Positions 12,356 to 24,715 of a stretch of 64,000 nucleotides of DNA are shown piece by piece (the stretch's first letter is position 1; each line of letters starts with the position of its first letter). Under the pieces are notes generated by a model that saw only the letters and a list, made by a program, of their open reading frames with translations, made no database searches and was not told the DNA's origin. Made by a program: the position numbers and the translations under genes. Source of the DNA: Rhizophagus clarus (lineage: Eukaryota > Glomeromycota > Glomeromycetes > Glomerales > Glomeraceae); NCBI GenBank assembly GCA_015698045.1, contig BLAL01000281.1, positions 1 through 64,000 on the forward strand. The letters are read 5' to 3'.

Positions 12356-13253
12356 TAGGGCTCCGATCGGTTTCGGTAATTACTGAACCGTACTAACTGG
12401 TTTCAGTATCAGAGCAGTTTCAGTTTTATGATTTATCGAACTGAAACTTTCAGTTTCGGTATCAGTTTTGCGATTTACTGAACTGATTTACCGATAATAA
12501 AAATATTTTTTTTATAAGAAAAACATTTTTTTATTAAATAATGTAGTTAAAAAAATGTTGCGAAACGTTTTTTACATAAACGATTTGATAAAAAAAATAA
12601 CGTTTTGCAACGTTATTTTTGCGGAACTTGTAAAAAATGTTGTAAAATGTTTTTTATATAAACGATTTAATAAAAAATAACATTTCGCAACGTTATTTTT
12701 GTGAAACTTGTAAAAAACGTTGCAAAACGTTTTTTACATAAATGATTTGATATGAAAAATAATGTTTTGCAACGTTATTTTTGCAAAACTTGTAAAAAAC
12801 GTTGCAAAACATTTTTTACATAAACGTTTGATATAAAAAAAATAATGCTTCGCAACGTTATTTTTGCAAAACTTGTAAAAAACGTTGCGAAATGTTTTTT
12901 ACATTAGAAATTTAATATAGAAAACAACATTTCGCAACAGTATTTTCCTTTTTATTTAAAAATGTTGCGAAACATTTTTTTATAGATAATTTGATAAGAA
13001 AAAATCGTTTCACAACTTTTTTTTTGCTAAACGTTGCGAAACGTTTTTTTATGGATGATTTGATAAGAAAAAATCGTTTCGCAACTTTTTTTTTGCTAAA
13101 CGTTGCGAAACGTTTTTTTACTAAAAACGTTCGGTAAATCAGTTCAGTTTTCGGTAATTACTGATCAGTTTCAGTAATCATTAATACCGATACTGATTAA
13201 TTTAGTTCAGTATCAGTTTTTGCAAAAACTAAACCAAACTGATCAGAGCCCTA
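12356..13253. mobile_element. 898-bp hAT-like MITE with exact 8-bp target duplication
   Basis: The flanks carry a perfect 8-bp direct repeat, GTTGATAG, at 12348-12355 and 13254-13261. The element begins TAGGGCTCCGATCGGTTT and ends in the inverse of TAGGGCTCTGATCAGTTT (2 mismatches in 18). Next to each end are subterminal runs of GGTAATTACTGA / TTTCAGT words in both orientations. An 8-bp duplication with TAGGG-type ends is the hAT hallmark. There is no coding capacity, so it must have been moved by a transposase elsewhere. The perfect duplication means the insertion is not old. Confidence 0.85.
12557..13130 (+). repeat. eight-copy palindromic array, 69-83 bp unit, inside the MITE
   Basis: GTTGCRAAAYGTTTTTT recurs at 12557, 12639, 12719, 12801, 12884, 12964, 13033 and 13102. 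Spacings are 82, 80, 82, 83, 80, 69 and 69. Each unit also holds the inverse word (CGTTTTGCAAC / CGTTTCGCAAC), so every unit can form a stem and neighbouring units can pair. The spacer includes ACATAAACGATTTGATA in the first copies. Confidence 0.85.
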
Positions 13254-13969
13254 GTTGATAGTTTAAGCAATATTGGTCCTGAAATCATTATATTCATTCC
13301 TAACAAAAGAATAAAAAAAAAAAAAAAAAAATGATTTTATTGACAAATACACTTTACCAGGATCCCAAACAATATATAAATATGTTAAATTTGAGTTTGC
13401 TTAATAATCATATAAAAAAAAATCCTATGTAAGACTTTTATTTACTTATTTTAATATAAAATTTTTAGTTGGTTAGATATTTAAATGCATAGCTAAACTT
13501 ATTTTTATTTTAGTTCAGTAATTATATTTGTATAGTAGAATCTCTTATTCATATAACAAAGATTTTCATATATATATATAGAGAAAATTTTAATTTTATA
13601 TATATATCAAAAAAAAATTTTTTACAAAAAATTTTTTTAAACTTTTTTTTTTCTTTTTTTTTTTTTTTAGTCAAAAGAAATGCTTTTATTTCTGAAAAAA
13701 GATAGAAAAGTTTACAAAAGATCAGGAATGAAAAAGCCAGCCCGTTCCCCACACTAGGGTCACAAACTATCTCATGACTACTATATCCCTAGCCTATTCT
13801 CTTTAATGAAATAGGAAGTCTAGTTATAGAATTGTTCAAGATATAAAGGTAAACGAAAAGTAAAAGAAAAATTCTACAATCTAATAAAACAAAATAACAT
13901 TACGTAAAGCGAATGCTAAGCATGACAAGAAGTTAGTATGGAATTTTCTATCTATCCCTCCCAACTAAA
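13254..13969. other. spacer with AT-rich terminal motif
   Basis: A motif reading CCCAAACAATATATAAATA lies at 13365-13383. It is one of six related copies in the next 17 kb (see the repeat entries). Poly-A and poly-T tracts follow. The 67-codon minus-strand frame at 13549-13752 runs through homopolymers and is not supported as a gene. Confidence 0.5.
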
Positions 13970-15631
13970 CTAAACATAATATTCTAATAATGCCTTCAGC
14001 TCAGCGATTAAATGTTTCACATCTGGCTTCTTAGACTGGTCGTTTCTTGATTGATCGATCTTCTTGGTAGAACGTCCAGATTTAGGAGTTTTATTTTGAT
14101 CGTTCTTGCGGTTGTTAGTATTAGAACTTGAAAAAGAAAAGTTAGACTCTTTGGGTGACCATGAGGATTTGTCTGCATTGCCAATTCGAGCAGATCTACG
14201 TATATTCTTGAAGTTGGGAGTGAAATAACGGCACCATGAAATTCTAACGCCATTCCAAAGCTGGAGGTTATTAATGCGGGTGGAAACATGATCCCAAGTG
14301 TCAAAGTAACCTATCAGCTTTTTAGATCCATCAACTTCTTTAACTAATTTAAAGGATTTTATGCCACTATCCAACAAAAATTGGGGAGGGCGTCCATTTG
14401 GGAATAAGGAGGCATCCGTCATATCTTCTGGAAGGTTGTACACGACAGCTTGAAACTTTTCTCGTTGTTTCCTTTCTGAAAGGTTCCAGGAAACAGGAAA
14501 CCATCAAACAGGGATTCCTCCCATGTTGACAGTCCAGTCCTCTCCGTTGTAGCATTTCAAGCACTTGTGGTCAGGAATCAGTCTAACCCTTGCTGATAAA
14601 TATTTCTTGTGCACCCTTGTGCTGACTGAAACGACCTTACCTCATCGTCCTAAATTGGCCAACAGAGTATAGTTATCCTATTTGGCCAGAATATCATAGA
14701 CTACAAGATCCAACAGTTGTGCTTGTTCCTGATCTTGAGGAATATATCCAGTAATGATAACATTTCCATTCTTTAGTGTATTGTCTGTCTCTTTCTGTTT
14801 TAATTTCTTTCCATTGTCTATAGGTGTTGATTGTGGTTTAGAATCTCGCTTCAACTGCTGCTTATAGGGTGTGGAGGGAGGAGAAAGAATACTTTGATCA
14901 AAAGTAACCGTCTTTGAACCAGAAGGTTTAGAGGGTGTATACTCGGGAGATTTTGTGCTAAAAGTGGGCTCTACATGTTCATCCAGTCCAGAAGGAGTCT
15001 GTAATTGCAACTTTTGTTTCTCCTTACAGGCCTTCTTTTTAGCACTCCTTTTCTGAGATTTGGTCAAGTGCGTGACAGGTATAGGTGTGACTTTACGTGG
15101 AGGTGTAGAGACTAATACGTCATTCACATCATCCAATGTTCCTATCAAATTTGTATCAAAAGCGTCGAAATTCATCGATGTGTCTGATTGGTGCATAGGA
15201 TTCCCTAGATTTTCCATATCGGGGGTTTGTTCACTTGCAATTTCCAACGCTTGGCAAATTTTAGAATCCATGAGAAAAATTTCATGGGGTTCGTCATCCA
15301 AAAGAAAGATATTGAAAAGTGTAGCTAAAAACTGAGCTACGGGGTAGGAAACGCAGCCTTTTTCAAAGCGTTCTGACAGCAGTTCCAGAGGGACTACTTG
15401 GTCCAAGTATTTGTGAAGAAACTGTTCGATGGCTCCAGGATCTTTAACTGATAGTGAGCCAAAACGAAAAATTGGGTTTGTTCCTAGGATGGCTGAGATA
15501 AATTCTGCTATAACATCGTGAAAATGGTTAGAAGGAATACTCTCTAAAGCAGAGGTAAGGGTAACTTGGGTCGTAGAAGACGTTGATGCTGTTTTTGGAG
15601 CTGGTTTACTTAGCAAAAAACCTTTCTTCAT
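13970..15631 (-). pseudogene. gag-like / RRM-type ORF of a retroelement family, three nonsense codons
   Basis: One frame runs from ATG at 15631 to TAA at 13970 (554 codons) without indels but with internal stops at about 14678 (TAG), 14642 (TGA) and 14507 (TGA). The N-terminal half is helical (AEFISAILGTN, FLHKYLDQVVPLELL), the middle is Ser/Thr/Pro/Lys-rich, and the C-terminal half has two nucleic-acid-binding-like segments (KYLSARVRLIPDHKCLKCYN; VVYNLPEDMTDASLF...) followed by RRSARIGNADKSSW and a Lys/Ser tail. This pattern is known from multi-copy RRM-like ORFs in Rhizophagus-type genomes, probably ORF1 of a non-LTR element. No reverse transcriptase follows, so it is a solo ORF or a truncated copy. 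All three stops can be made by single transitions. Confidence 0.6.
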
Positions 15632-15861
15632 GATAAATATAAAAATATTTCTTTCATGAAAATTTGGTTCACAGATCTGCAGGAAAGAGTTCCTCCAAAA
15701 TTTTTTTAAACTGATACTTCTTTTCTATTATTTTACATATTTTAATTTTATAAACACAATATTGTATTTAATATTTATAAAAAAAATCATGTTTTTATAA
15801 TAATATTTTCATATTCTTATTTTTTGTTTGCTAATTTTACTCATATATAAAATGAATTTTG

Positions 15862-16495
15862 GACAAATGAAATTACTTTTTTATATTTAAGTAAATTGTT
15901 CAGTAGTTGTAAAAAGTATTTATATTTCAATTTTTATGATTCTAAGTATAATATTTGTGAAGATAATTATATTTTTAAACAGTATTAAATCCAAAAAATT
16001 TTTTTTTTTCTTTTAACTTTAAGACGTAATAATATTACTTTGGTCAAATGAAATTACTTTTATATATTTAAAAAGTTGTTCAGTGATGTCAAATCTACCT
16101 GTGTATAAATTTTTATAATGATTGGACTAATATTTGTGAAGTATTAGCTATTTTTGTATTATCAATTTTTTTGCAAAAATATATTTTGCAACTTTGGAGC
16201 ATGATTTCACCACTTTAGTCAAATGAAATCATCTTTTTTCCTTAAGTAAAATTATTCAGCAAGGTTGAATCTATCTACAGTAAAAATTTTAGAATGATTG
16301 GATTAATATTCGTGGAATGCAACCAACTTTTGTACTTTTAATTATTTATCGTTTAAGTGATTTTAATTTTAAAGTGTAATTTTTTTTATTTTAAATCAAT
16401 TTGTTAACTTTAAGAAGTTGTTCATAAAGGTAGGCAATAATTTATATTTTAATTTTTATAAATCTAAATATAATAATATTTATAAAAAATTCCAA
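15862..16495 (+). repeat. tandem repeat, about 178-bp unit, three to four copies
   Basis: Copies start at about 15862, 16041 and 16218 (spacing 179 and 177) with TGGWCAAATGAAATTAC, then a T-rich run, TTGTTCAGT, a TTTTTATRATT stretch and TAATATTTGTGAAG. A weaker fourth copy lies at about 16395-16490 (AAGAAGTTGTTCATAAAGG...). No coding frame persists across copies. Confidence 0.75.
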
Positions 16496-18528
16496 ATTTT
16501 AAAACTATTTTTAAAATAGCAATAGTATATTAATATTATATTAATATTAATTAAAATTAAAAATTCTGAAGTTGGTATATCATTTTATATTATTAATTTA
16601 TTAATATTTAGTGAATTAATTTCACAATTTTTTTTCGCAATGATATAAAAAATTAATTTACTATTACTATATATATATTTATTATAATTAAATTATCTTT
16701 TTATACTTAAATAAAGTTATATATGTCAGAAAAAAAATTGCTTAGTAGAATAAAAAATTCAAAGGTTATAATAAAAAACTTAAAATAATTTGCTTATTAA
16801 TCATAGTAAATTTTAAAATTTTCATCTAACCTATATATATATTGTTTGGGGTTTTATTCTACTCTTAATTTAAGCTGAAATATCAAATTATCTATCTGAT
16901 CATTTTTGGTTTATCAGCAACATTAATTAATTGTTTATCATTCAACATAATAAAAATCTTTTCTCTTCTCTTTTTATATTTTAAAAATATATTTTAATAT
17001 TTAAAGTTTTTATTATTTAATAAAGTTAAATATTTTCACCAGCAGTAAAACTTTAGTTGTAAAATATTATTGTAAATATTCAATATAAAATGCGTTTATT
17101 ATAAATTTTTTTAGAGATTTCACAACATAATTTCAGTATTTAGTCATATTATCTCTATTTTCAAAATGGTGTAGGCTATTTATTCATGATTGAATATTTG
17201 AATACCAATATTCATCCAGTTTTCATTCATTTTTTATTCATATTTTATTCAGGTTTTGTCTAGTTTTTGGGTTTCTTTTTTTTTTATTTAGATATAACTG
17301 CATATATATTAATTTGTATTAATTTCATGATATTATAGATTTTTTTATATAATATTAAAATGTATTTTTTTACTTCAAGTTATAATTTAAGTTTTAAATA
17401 CTTTGGCCAAAAAAAAAATAAGTGAAACAAGCTTAAATAATATTATTCTGTAGATATTTGTAGATATTAAAGTTTATATTTGTTGATTTTTATAGAACTA
17501 TAGTGGCTATCACCTATAAATTACAATAATATTAAATGACTTTAAACTTTTATAAATCATGAACTAAATAATATAAAAGAAAATTTTAGTCAATAAAATG
17601 ATAGAGTAAAATAAGTTACATATTTTTATCAGTTTATTTTACAATATTTATTAAAAAATTTAAGTAATATTAATGTTCAAAAGTTGTTAAATTTAATAAA
17701 TAATAGTAAAAATATGAAATTTTGAACTTATTTTCATAGAACTTTTCAAAAATTCTATGGACAACTATTTAAAAAAATATAAATTAAGTTACATAAAATA
17801 GCTGTATATTTAAAATTTTGAACTGTGTGGTTTATAAGTAACAGTCAATATAACTTAAATATTTATGAGATTATAATTTTTTTTTATAACATTAGGTCTG
17901 TTTACCCAGATTTTTAATTAGGTTTTGAATTGATACAAATTAGCTGATAGAATTGTATAATAATTGTATAATCCATTCAGTAATCTAATTTTTGCATTCT
18001 ATAAAAAAGTAAAATTTTTTTGATTATAATTGAAAAATAAGTAAAAATAAATATATTAATTGATTATTGTTAGAAATTTTGTAATCAGTGATCAATCAAC
18101 TTAATTCTAATTTTGATCATATATTCAGATTAGTTAATTAATTAAAAATCCAAACAATCAGAATTACATAAGCCTATTAAAGATTCCAAACTATATATAA
18201 ATAGATCAGGGGGGTTGAGTTTGCTTATTGATTATATAAAATTTTTAAAAAATTGCTTATTTTAGAGGTATTTTTAAAAATTTCTTATTTTATATATCTC
18301 TATATTAAAAAAATCTACTGATTGGGATTTTAATGAAATTTATATTATTAGATTCATCTTACTAAAATGAATCTAATGGTATAAAATTATTTTGATAGCA
18401 TTAATATTGATCAAGATATCCTAAATTATAAATTTTATTATATATTATATCTGATCTAAATAAAAGATGTTTAGGATCCTGTCTATTAATATTAACATAA
18501 ATTTCTTGTAATATAATATTTATAATAT
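16496..18528. other. very AT-rich stretch without genes
   Basis: There is no credible coding frame on either strand. At 18181-18225 lies a forward copy of the recurrent motif (GATTCCAAACTATATATAAA followed by GGGGGGTTGAGTTTGCTTATT), which resembles the copy at 13362-13405 including the GAGTTTGCTTA part. Confidence 0.55.
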
Positions 18529-19166
18529 TTAAGGGTAGAGGGATCGACATGGCTGATCATATGGCTAAAAAAAAAAATCATTTTTTTTTTTACTTCGCTA
18601 CAAGGAAAACTCACTCAATATTTTATGAAAAACTGTTTAAAAGTATTCTTTAGAAAGCTAGAGTTTCTGTCTTTCAAATAAACTTTAGTAAAGTATAATA
18701 CAAATAAGGCTTATAACGAAATATTACACTATGAAGTCGTCATTAAGTTGCGAATCTCCTATGGTAAGTTGCGAATCACCTAGAGAACATATCTTCAAAT
18801 TAACTTTAAACTTATGAAACCTTACAAGTTAATAGTATAATAAAAAAGAATATTTATGTCAAAAAATCATTGTGCATTTACTTATTCAAATAAAATTTTT
18901 TATTAATACCATTTTATTTTTTTATTATTAGTCATATTTGATTTTAAAAGTCTAAATACATTCAAAAAGACTAATAGCAAATGGTTAAACACTTTAATAA
19001 ATAAATGAAGCGCATGTTTATACTCTTTTTAAATGTGTATTTAACAAAATTCATATGGTAGTTTGCGAGAAATCATAAATTTTGCTCGTTTTGGATCACG
19101 TGATGATCTACATTTTTTAGTCTAAAATCATATATATGTTGTGGCGTAGATACACTCTACCCTTAA
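18529..19166. mobile_element. possible 638-bp MITE with TTAAGGGTAGAG ends
   Basis: TTAAGGGTAGAG at 18529-18540 is exactly inverted at 19155-19166. Beyond the first 12 bases the ends share only scattered identity (GGATCGAC against TGTATCTACG). The TTAA at each outer edge could be a target duplication or part of the repeat. The interior is non-coding and includes a TCACGTGA palindrome at 19096-19103. Confidence 0.4.
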
Positions 19167-21119
19167 TAAAATTGCAATAAACTTTTATTTTTAAAATAAA
19201 ATTGTAATAATAATATTTGAAAGTATATAAAATTATATACTTTTTTTAATTTTTAATATTTTTAAAAAGTATAAAAAATTTTAAATTTTTAAAATAAATA
19301 TTTTTTAAAATAAGCATTATATAAAAAAATAATTATATTATAATAATCAAATAAATTGATATTTATAAAAATTTTTATTGGCTAGTTTTTAATTTTTATT
19401 TGATCAATAAAAAATAAGTAAATCATAAATTTATAAAAAAATTTTATAAAATTTGATTTAATTTTCTACTTTAAAATTTTTTAAATATATCTAATCTAAT
19501 TTTTATATTTATTTTTATTTATTTATGATTAGTAATTATATATCATAATATTAATGGCATTAATATAAATATATAAAAAAAATACAATAAGAAAGAATAA
19601 TAGAAAAAATTAAAAAGAAATAATAAATGAAAATAAATTAGTAAATAAAAAGAAATATAGGAAAATAAAGAATAAATAAAATATGATAAAAAATATGAAT
19701 AATAATAAAAAAGGATATATAAAATAAAAAAAAATATAAGAAAATAAAATAATTAAAAAAAACAAGAGAAAATATAAAAAACTTAATATATTTTTTTAAT
19801 AAAAAAAATTTTTTTTCCTTTATTTATTTTTTATTATACTTGTATTTAAAATTATTTTCATAATATGGAATTACATAATTCTGTAATTCTATAATTATTA
19901 AGTAATTTATTAGGAAAGATCTGAATTCTGTATTTAATTTCAGATTCTGTATTTAATTCATATTATAAAAATATTTGGATAGAATTAACCTAAATTTTGA
20001 CTGAATTATATTTAAAAATTTAGTAAACCATAACTTTGCAACTAGTTGTCTGATTTTGATAATCTTACTGTCATCCGATTCATCTCATTGAGACAAACCT
20101 AATGATGATATGAACATAAAAATCCAATTACTAGATTGTGTTCTAACACTAATAATCACTAAATATTTGCAGTAAAATAACTTTGTTAATATCAATACTA
20201 AAGAACTGCAATATAAATCATTAGATGAGATGAATAGAATGAGAGTAAAATCATTAAAATCAGATTACCAGATCTGAAAATATTTCTTACTTCTATATTA
20301 TTACACAAATTTTAGAATTTTGGAGTATATAATTACAGATTTACATAATTTAGTAATTTCAAATTTTGGATTTGCCAATTAAATTTCAGAAACAACTATA
20401 TTTCTTATATTTTAAATCCAGATTTATTTGAAAAATTTGCTAACCTAAAAAAATAAAGAAAAAAAATTAGTATAATATATTTTTTTAATATTAAAAGAAT
20501 TCTCTTTTTCTTATTTTTTATATTTTAAGTTTATCTAAATAATTTAATAGCCTATAAAAAGAAAAAAAGAAATATTAGAAATATTTCTATTAATAATAAA
20601 ATAAAACTTTTATAACCTTTTTATGATACTGATTTAACTAAAAAAAATTAAAATATTTAATTATAATAAAATTTCAGCAATTTTATATATAAAAAATATT
20701 AAAACTAATTTGTTTTTTTTAAAATAAATAATTTTTTTAAATGTTTTTAGATAGTAAAAAAAAATAACTTTTTTAATTATTTTTAAATAATAAAAAAAAA
20801 TAATTTATTAATTATTTTTAATAATAAAAAATGATTTATTTTTAAAAGTATTGCTAATTTTAACCAAAAAAAATTTTCTTTTCTCTCTTTCTTCCTATAA
20901 AATTTTTTAATTAGCTAATTTTTTTTTAAAAAAAATATTATAATTTTTAAATTCTTAAAATTTTTTTTTATTTCAAAGTAATTTATATAATGAAATTTTA
21001 TTTGCAAATTAAATACTAAAGTTAATAATTAGTAAAACTTATTTTAGAATTTAATAAATCATATATATTATTGATTAAAAAATAGAATATCATTAAACTT
21101 ATACTATTTAAGTATAATA
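19167..21119. other. AT-rich stretch with a diverged hairpin
   Basis: There are no genes. The segment at about 20048-20095 (TCTGATTTTGATAATCTTAC...GATTCATCTCAT) is the approximate inverse of about 20220-20272 (GATGAGATGAAT...GTAAAATC..AAAATCAGA), roughly three-quarters identical. This is a degenerate fold-back element. ATTACATAATT words near 19870 and 20350 could be its outer ends. Confidence 0.45.
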
Positions 21120-22180
21120 AAATTAAATAGAAAATTACAGTAATATAAAAAAGAAAACATAAATAAAAAAAAATAAAAAAATTGATAGAAAGGAAAATAA
21201 AATGAAAGAAACAAAAGAAAAATAAAATGTAATGAATAAAACAAAAAAGGAGAATATAATAAAAAAAACAAAGGAAAAGTAAAATATAATAAAAGAAAAA
21301 TAAAATATAATAAAGGAAAAGTAAAATATGATAAAGGAATGTGAAATATAATGAAAGAAAAAGTGAAATATAATCATGAAGAGAATGTTAAACATAATAA
21401 AAAAATAAAGGAAATATAAAGTATAGTGAAAGAAATAAAGGAAAAGTGAAATAAAATGAAAGAAATAAAAAGAAAGTGAATATAATAAAGGAATAAAGGA
21501 GAAGTAAAATATAATGAAAGAAACAAAAAGAAGTAAAATGAAATGAAAAACTGAAAAAAAAGTGAAATAGAATAAAAGAAATGAAAATAGAATAAAAGAA
21601 ATAAAGAAAAAGTGAAATAGAATAAAAGAAATAAAAAAAAGTAAAATAAAATAAAAGGAATAAAGAAGCAATGAAATAGAACAAAAGAAATAAAGAGAAA
21701 ATAGAATGGAATAAAAAAAATGAAAGAGAAGTAGAAATAAATAAAAAGAACAAAAAAAAGTAAAAAAACAATAAAAAATGAAAGGAAAATAAAAAGAAAA
21801 TTAAAAATAAAAAATAGATGAAAAAATAAATAAAAAATACTAAATAAAACTAATCTATAAAATAAAAAATGAAATAAAGTTAGTAAAAAATGGAATTTAT
21901 ATATAATTAATAAATGAAAATAAAAAAAATTATATTTTAAATTGTATAGAAGAATTAAAGACTTAAAAGAATAAATTATAGATATTAAAAATAAGTGTAG
22001 GAAATGAAATATAAAAAGGAAATACAGGAAATATAAAATCAAGATTATATAATATTGAACTTATCTTAAATGAAAATTAAAGAAACTAAAGTATCTAAAA
22101 AATAAAATAAAGTTAGTAAGGAATAAAGTGTAAAAAGCAAAATAAAAAAAATGAAAAAAAATATACAAAAATATGGTTTA
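21120..22180. repeat. purine-strand low-complexity array (GAAATAAAAG-like)
   Basis: For about 1 kb the plus strand is almost only A and G with occasional T. It is built from degenerate words such as GAAAGAAATAAAGGAAAAG and AAAATATAATGAAAG about 15-25 bp apart. Minus-strand frames stay open for up to 222 codons only because the complement lacks stop trinucleotides; they read as Phe/Ile/Leu/Tyr/Ser runs and are not genes. Confidence 0.8.
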
Positions 22181-22329
22181 ATTATAAACTAAATGTATAA
22201 ACAAAAAAAAAAAAAATTATTTATATAAACTGATAAATAAATAAACTTTATTATTAATAGTAATATAATTATATAATAAATATAAATCAAACTAGTAATA
22301 TATTATGAGAAGGAAGAAGAAAATTTCCT

Positions 22330-22805
22330 TTTAGTTAAGTTTAGTAATTCTTTATTATTTTTAATAATAAATAAAAATGATTTTTTAATAACAAATAAAT
22401 GATTTTTTATTAATTATTTTTAATAACAAAAAAATAATTTTTTAATTATTTTTAATAAATTATTTTTAATAATATTACTTAATTATTTTAAATAATAATA
22501 AAAATGATTTATTAATCATTTTTAATAATAAAAAAAAATAATTTATTAATTGTTTTTAATAATAAAAAAAGAATGAACTATTTTTAATAATATTTCTTAA
22601 TCATTTTAAACAATAATAAAAAAATAATTTATTAATTATTTTATTAATAATAAAAAAAAGATTTATTAATCATTTTTAATAACAAAAAAAAAAAAGATTT
22701 ATTAATTATTTTTAATAACAAAAAAAAAAAAAGGTTTATTAATTATTTTTAATAATAAAAAAAAAAATAATTTATTAATTATTTTTAATAATAAAAAATA
22801 ATTTA
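22330..22805. repeat. AT palindromic tandem array, unit about 30-38 bp
   Basis: Near-palindromes of the form TTATTAATTATTTTTAATAATAAAAAAA are repeated about a dozen times, with C variants (TTATTAATCATTTTTAAT) and variable poly-A. A smaller stretch of the same words lies at 20745-20845. Confidence 0.75.
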
Positions 22806-22919
22806 CTATAGTTTTTTTTTGATATAATAATTTTTATTATAAGTAATTTTATTAAGAGTAAATTTATTCCTTATCCAAAGTGAGATTTAATATTACTCAT
22901 CCCTGTTATGTGATATATA

Positions 22920-22966
22920 CTTTTGATTGGCTAATTTTGATTGGCTAATTTTGATTGGCTAATTTT
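22920..22966 (+). repeat. 15-bp repeat, three copies (TGATTGGCTAATTTT)
   Basis: TGATTGGCTAATTTT is repeated three times head to tail. Each copy contains an inverted CCAAT box (ATTGG). No gene start lies close by, so a promoter role is unlikely. Confidence 0.8.
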
Positions 22967-23199
22967 TTTAACTTAAATTTATTCTTACATAAAATATAAA
23001 AAAAATTAAAAGTTTTACAATATAAAACAACTTTTATGTTATAAAATATTTATGAATTTATTTCTTTAAAATTTATTGAATAGAAAAGTAAAGTACATTT
23101 ATTTAAAACTAAAACTTAAATTTATTTTATTTAAAGCCAAAACTTTTATTTTTAATCTGACTAGTAATAATGATATGAAATACATATATATAGAAAAGT

Positions 23200-24715
23200 A
23201 ATAAAATAAAAATAAAATAAACAGAAAAGAAGACAAGATGTAAAGGAAGAGAAATAATATGTTTGATAAAAAGAAAAAAAATGAAAGGATGGTAAATAAA
23301 GAAACAAAATTAAAATAAAGGAAAATGAAAAGGAAGAGAAATAGAAATGGAAGGAAAAGCAAAAGAATAAAAAAAACAAAAATTAACATAAAAGAAAAAT
23401 AAAAAGAGGAAGGAATTGAAAATTAAAATAAAAGAAAAACAAGAGAAAAGGAGACAAAAAAGGAGAAAATAAAGGAAACAGAAAGGAAAATAAAATGATA
23501 ATGAAAATAAAAAATAAAGAAAATAAAAAAGAGAAAATGAAAAAGAAAATAAAAGAGAAAAGGAAATAAAATCAAAAATAAAACATAAACTAAAAAATAA
23601 GAGAAAAAATTGTTAGTAATATAATTAAAGGGATATAGTAAAAAAAAAGAAATAAAACAAAATATCTATTCCATTTTTGAAAAAATCTAAAAAACCTAAA
23701 AAAAATATTGTAAAAAGGAAAACAAAAGGTAAAAAGGATAAAAACAGATGATAAAAGGAAAATAAAAAAAAACTGAATGGAAAAATAAAGAGAAAAGTAA
23801 AAAAAAAAAACAAAAGGGGAAAAATACTGGTAAAAGAAATAGATGAAAGAAAAATAAAAAAGAAAATGAAAAAAAGAAATAAAAATGAAAATAAAATAGA
23901 AAGAAAAAAAAAGGGGATGAAAAGGAGAAAAATAAAAGGTAAAAGAAAGGAAAAATGAAAAAGTAAAGGAAACAAAATCAAAAATGAAATGAAAATAAAA
24001 CAAAAAGAAGAAAGAAAAAAATTTATTAGTAATGAAGATAAAGGAATACAGTAAAAAAAAGAATAAAATAAAACATCCATCTTATTTTTAAAAAAAATTC
24101 AAAAAACTTAAAAAAACATATAAAAAATAGAAAGATGAAAGGTAAAGAGGATAAAAACAGAAGATAAAAGAAAATAAGATAAAAAACAAATGGGAAAATG
24201 TAAGAAAGTAAAGAAAAAGAAAATAAAAAGGAAAAAACAAAAAAAATAGATGAGAGGAAAAACAAAAATAAAAATAAAAGAAAAAGTAAAAAGAAAAAAG
24301 AATAAAAAAGGAAAAACAAAAATAAAAGAGTATCAAAATTAAAAACTGTTATTGGTATGAAAGCAAGAATAAGAGAATAAAACAAAAAAAGTAAAACCAA
24401 ATACCTACTTACTATTTCAAAGAGTTTTGACAAACTTAAAAAAAAAGAAAACCAGGAGCAGATGAAATCTAAAAAAAAAGAAGCCAAAATCTATAAAAAT
24501 AAAAGGGAAGAAAGAATAAAATAAGATTAAAAAACAAAATAAAAAAAAATTAGAAATAAAAAAAATAACATACTTTTAATATGAAACCAAAAGAATTTAA
24601 TAAAGATTTAAGAAGAAAAAGAGAAAGAAATTAGAAAATGAAAAAAAGAAACAAAAATATAAAAAAAAAAGAAATATCAAACCTTTAATATAAAGTCAAA
24701 AGCTAACCAAAAAAA
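23200..24715. repeat. second purine-strand low-complexity array
   Basis: The plus strand is again nearly all purine (AAAATAAAAGAAAAACAAGAGAAAAGG words). Two long blocks (about 23625-24010 and 24040-24300) are recognisably copies of each other: both have a TATTCC..TTTTTGAAAAAA / CATCTTATTTTTAAAAAA landmark, then AAAACTTAAAAAAA and a run of A/G words. Minus-strand frames here are artefacts. Confidence 0.75.

Larger units (their letters stand above)
13357..16860. mobile_element. possible AT-rich element with 27-bp inverted ends enclosing the gag-like ORF
   Basis: The motif beginning CCCAAACAATATATAAATA (13365-13391) and the reverse complement of 16823-16851 (CCCAAACAATATATATATAG...) match at 24 of 27 positions. 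They lie in inverted orientation around the gag-like pseudogene and the 178-bp tandem array. This suggests a terminal-inverted-repeat element. The AT-rich motif could also have matched partly by chance, and I found no firm target duplication. Confidence 0.35.

Noticed and set aside
21135-24487. Eight long minus-strand open frames (up to 222 codons) rich in Phe, Ile, Leu, Tyr and Ser, looking like membrane proteins
   Set aside because: They are the complement of purine-only low-complexity DNA; several frames are open at once and none has a distinct domain or start context.
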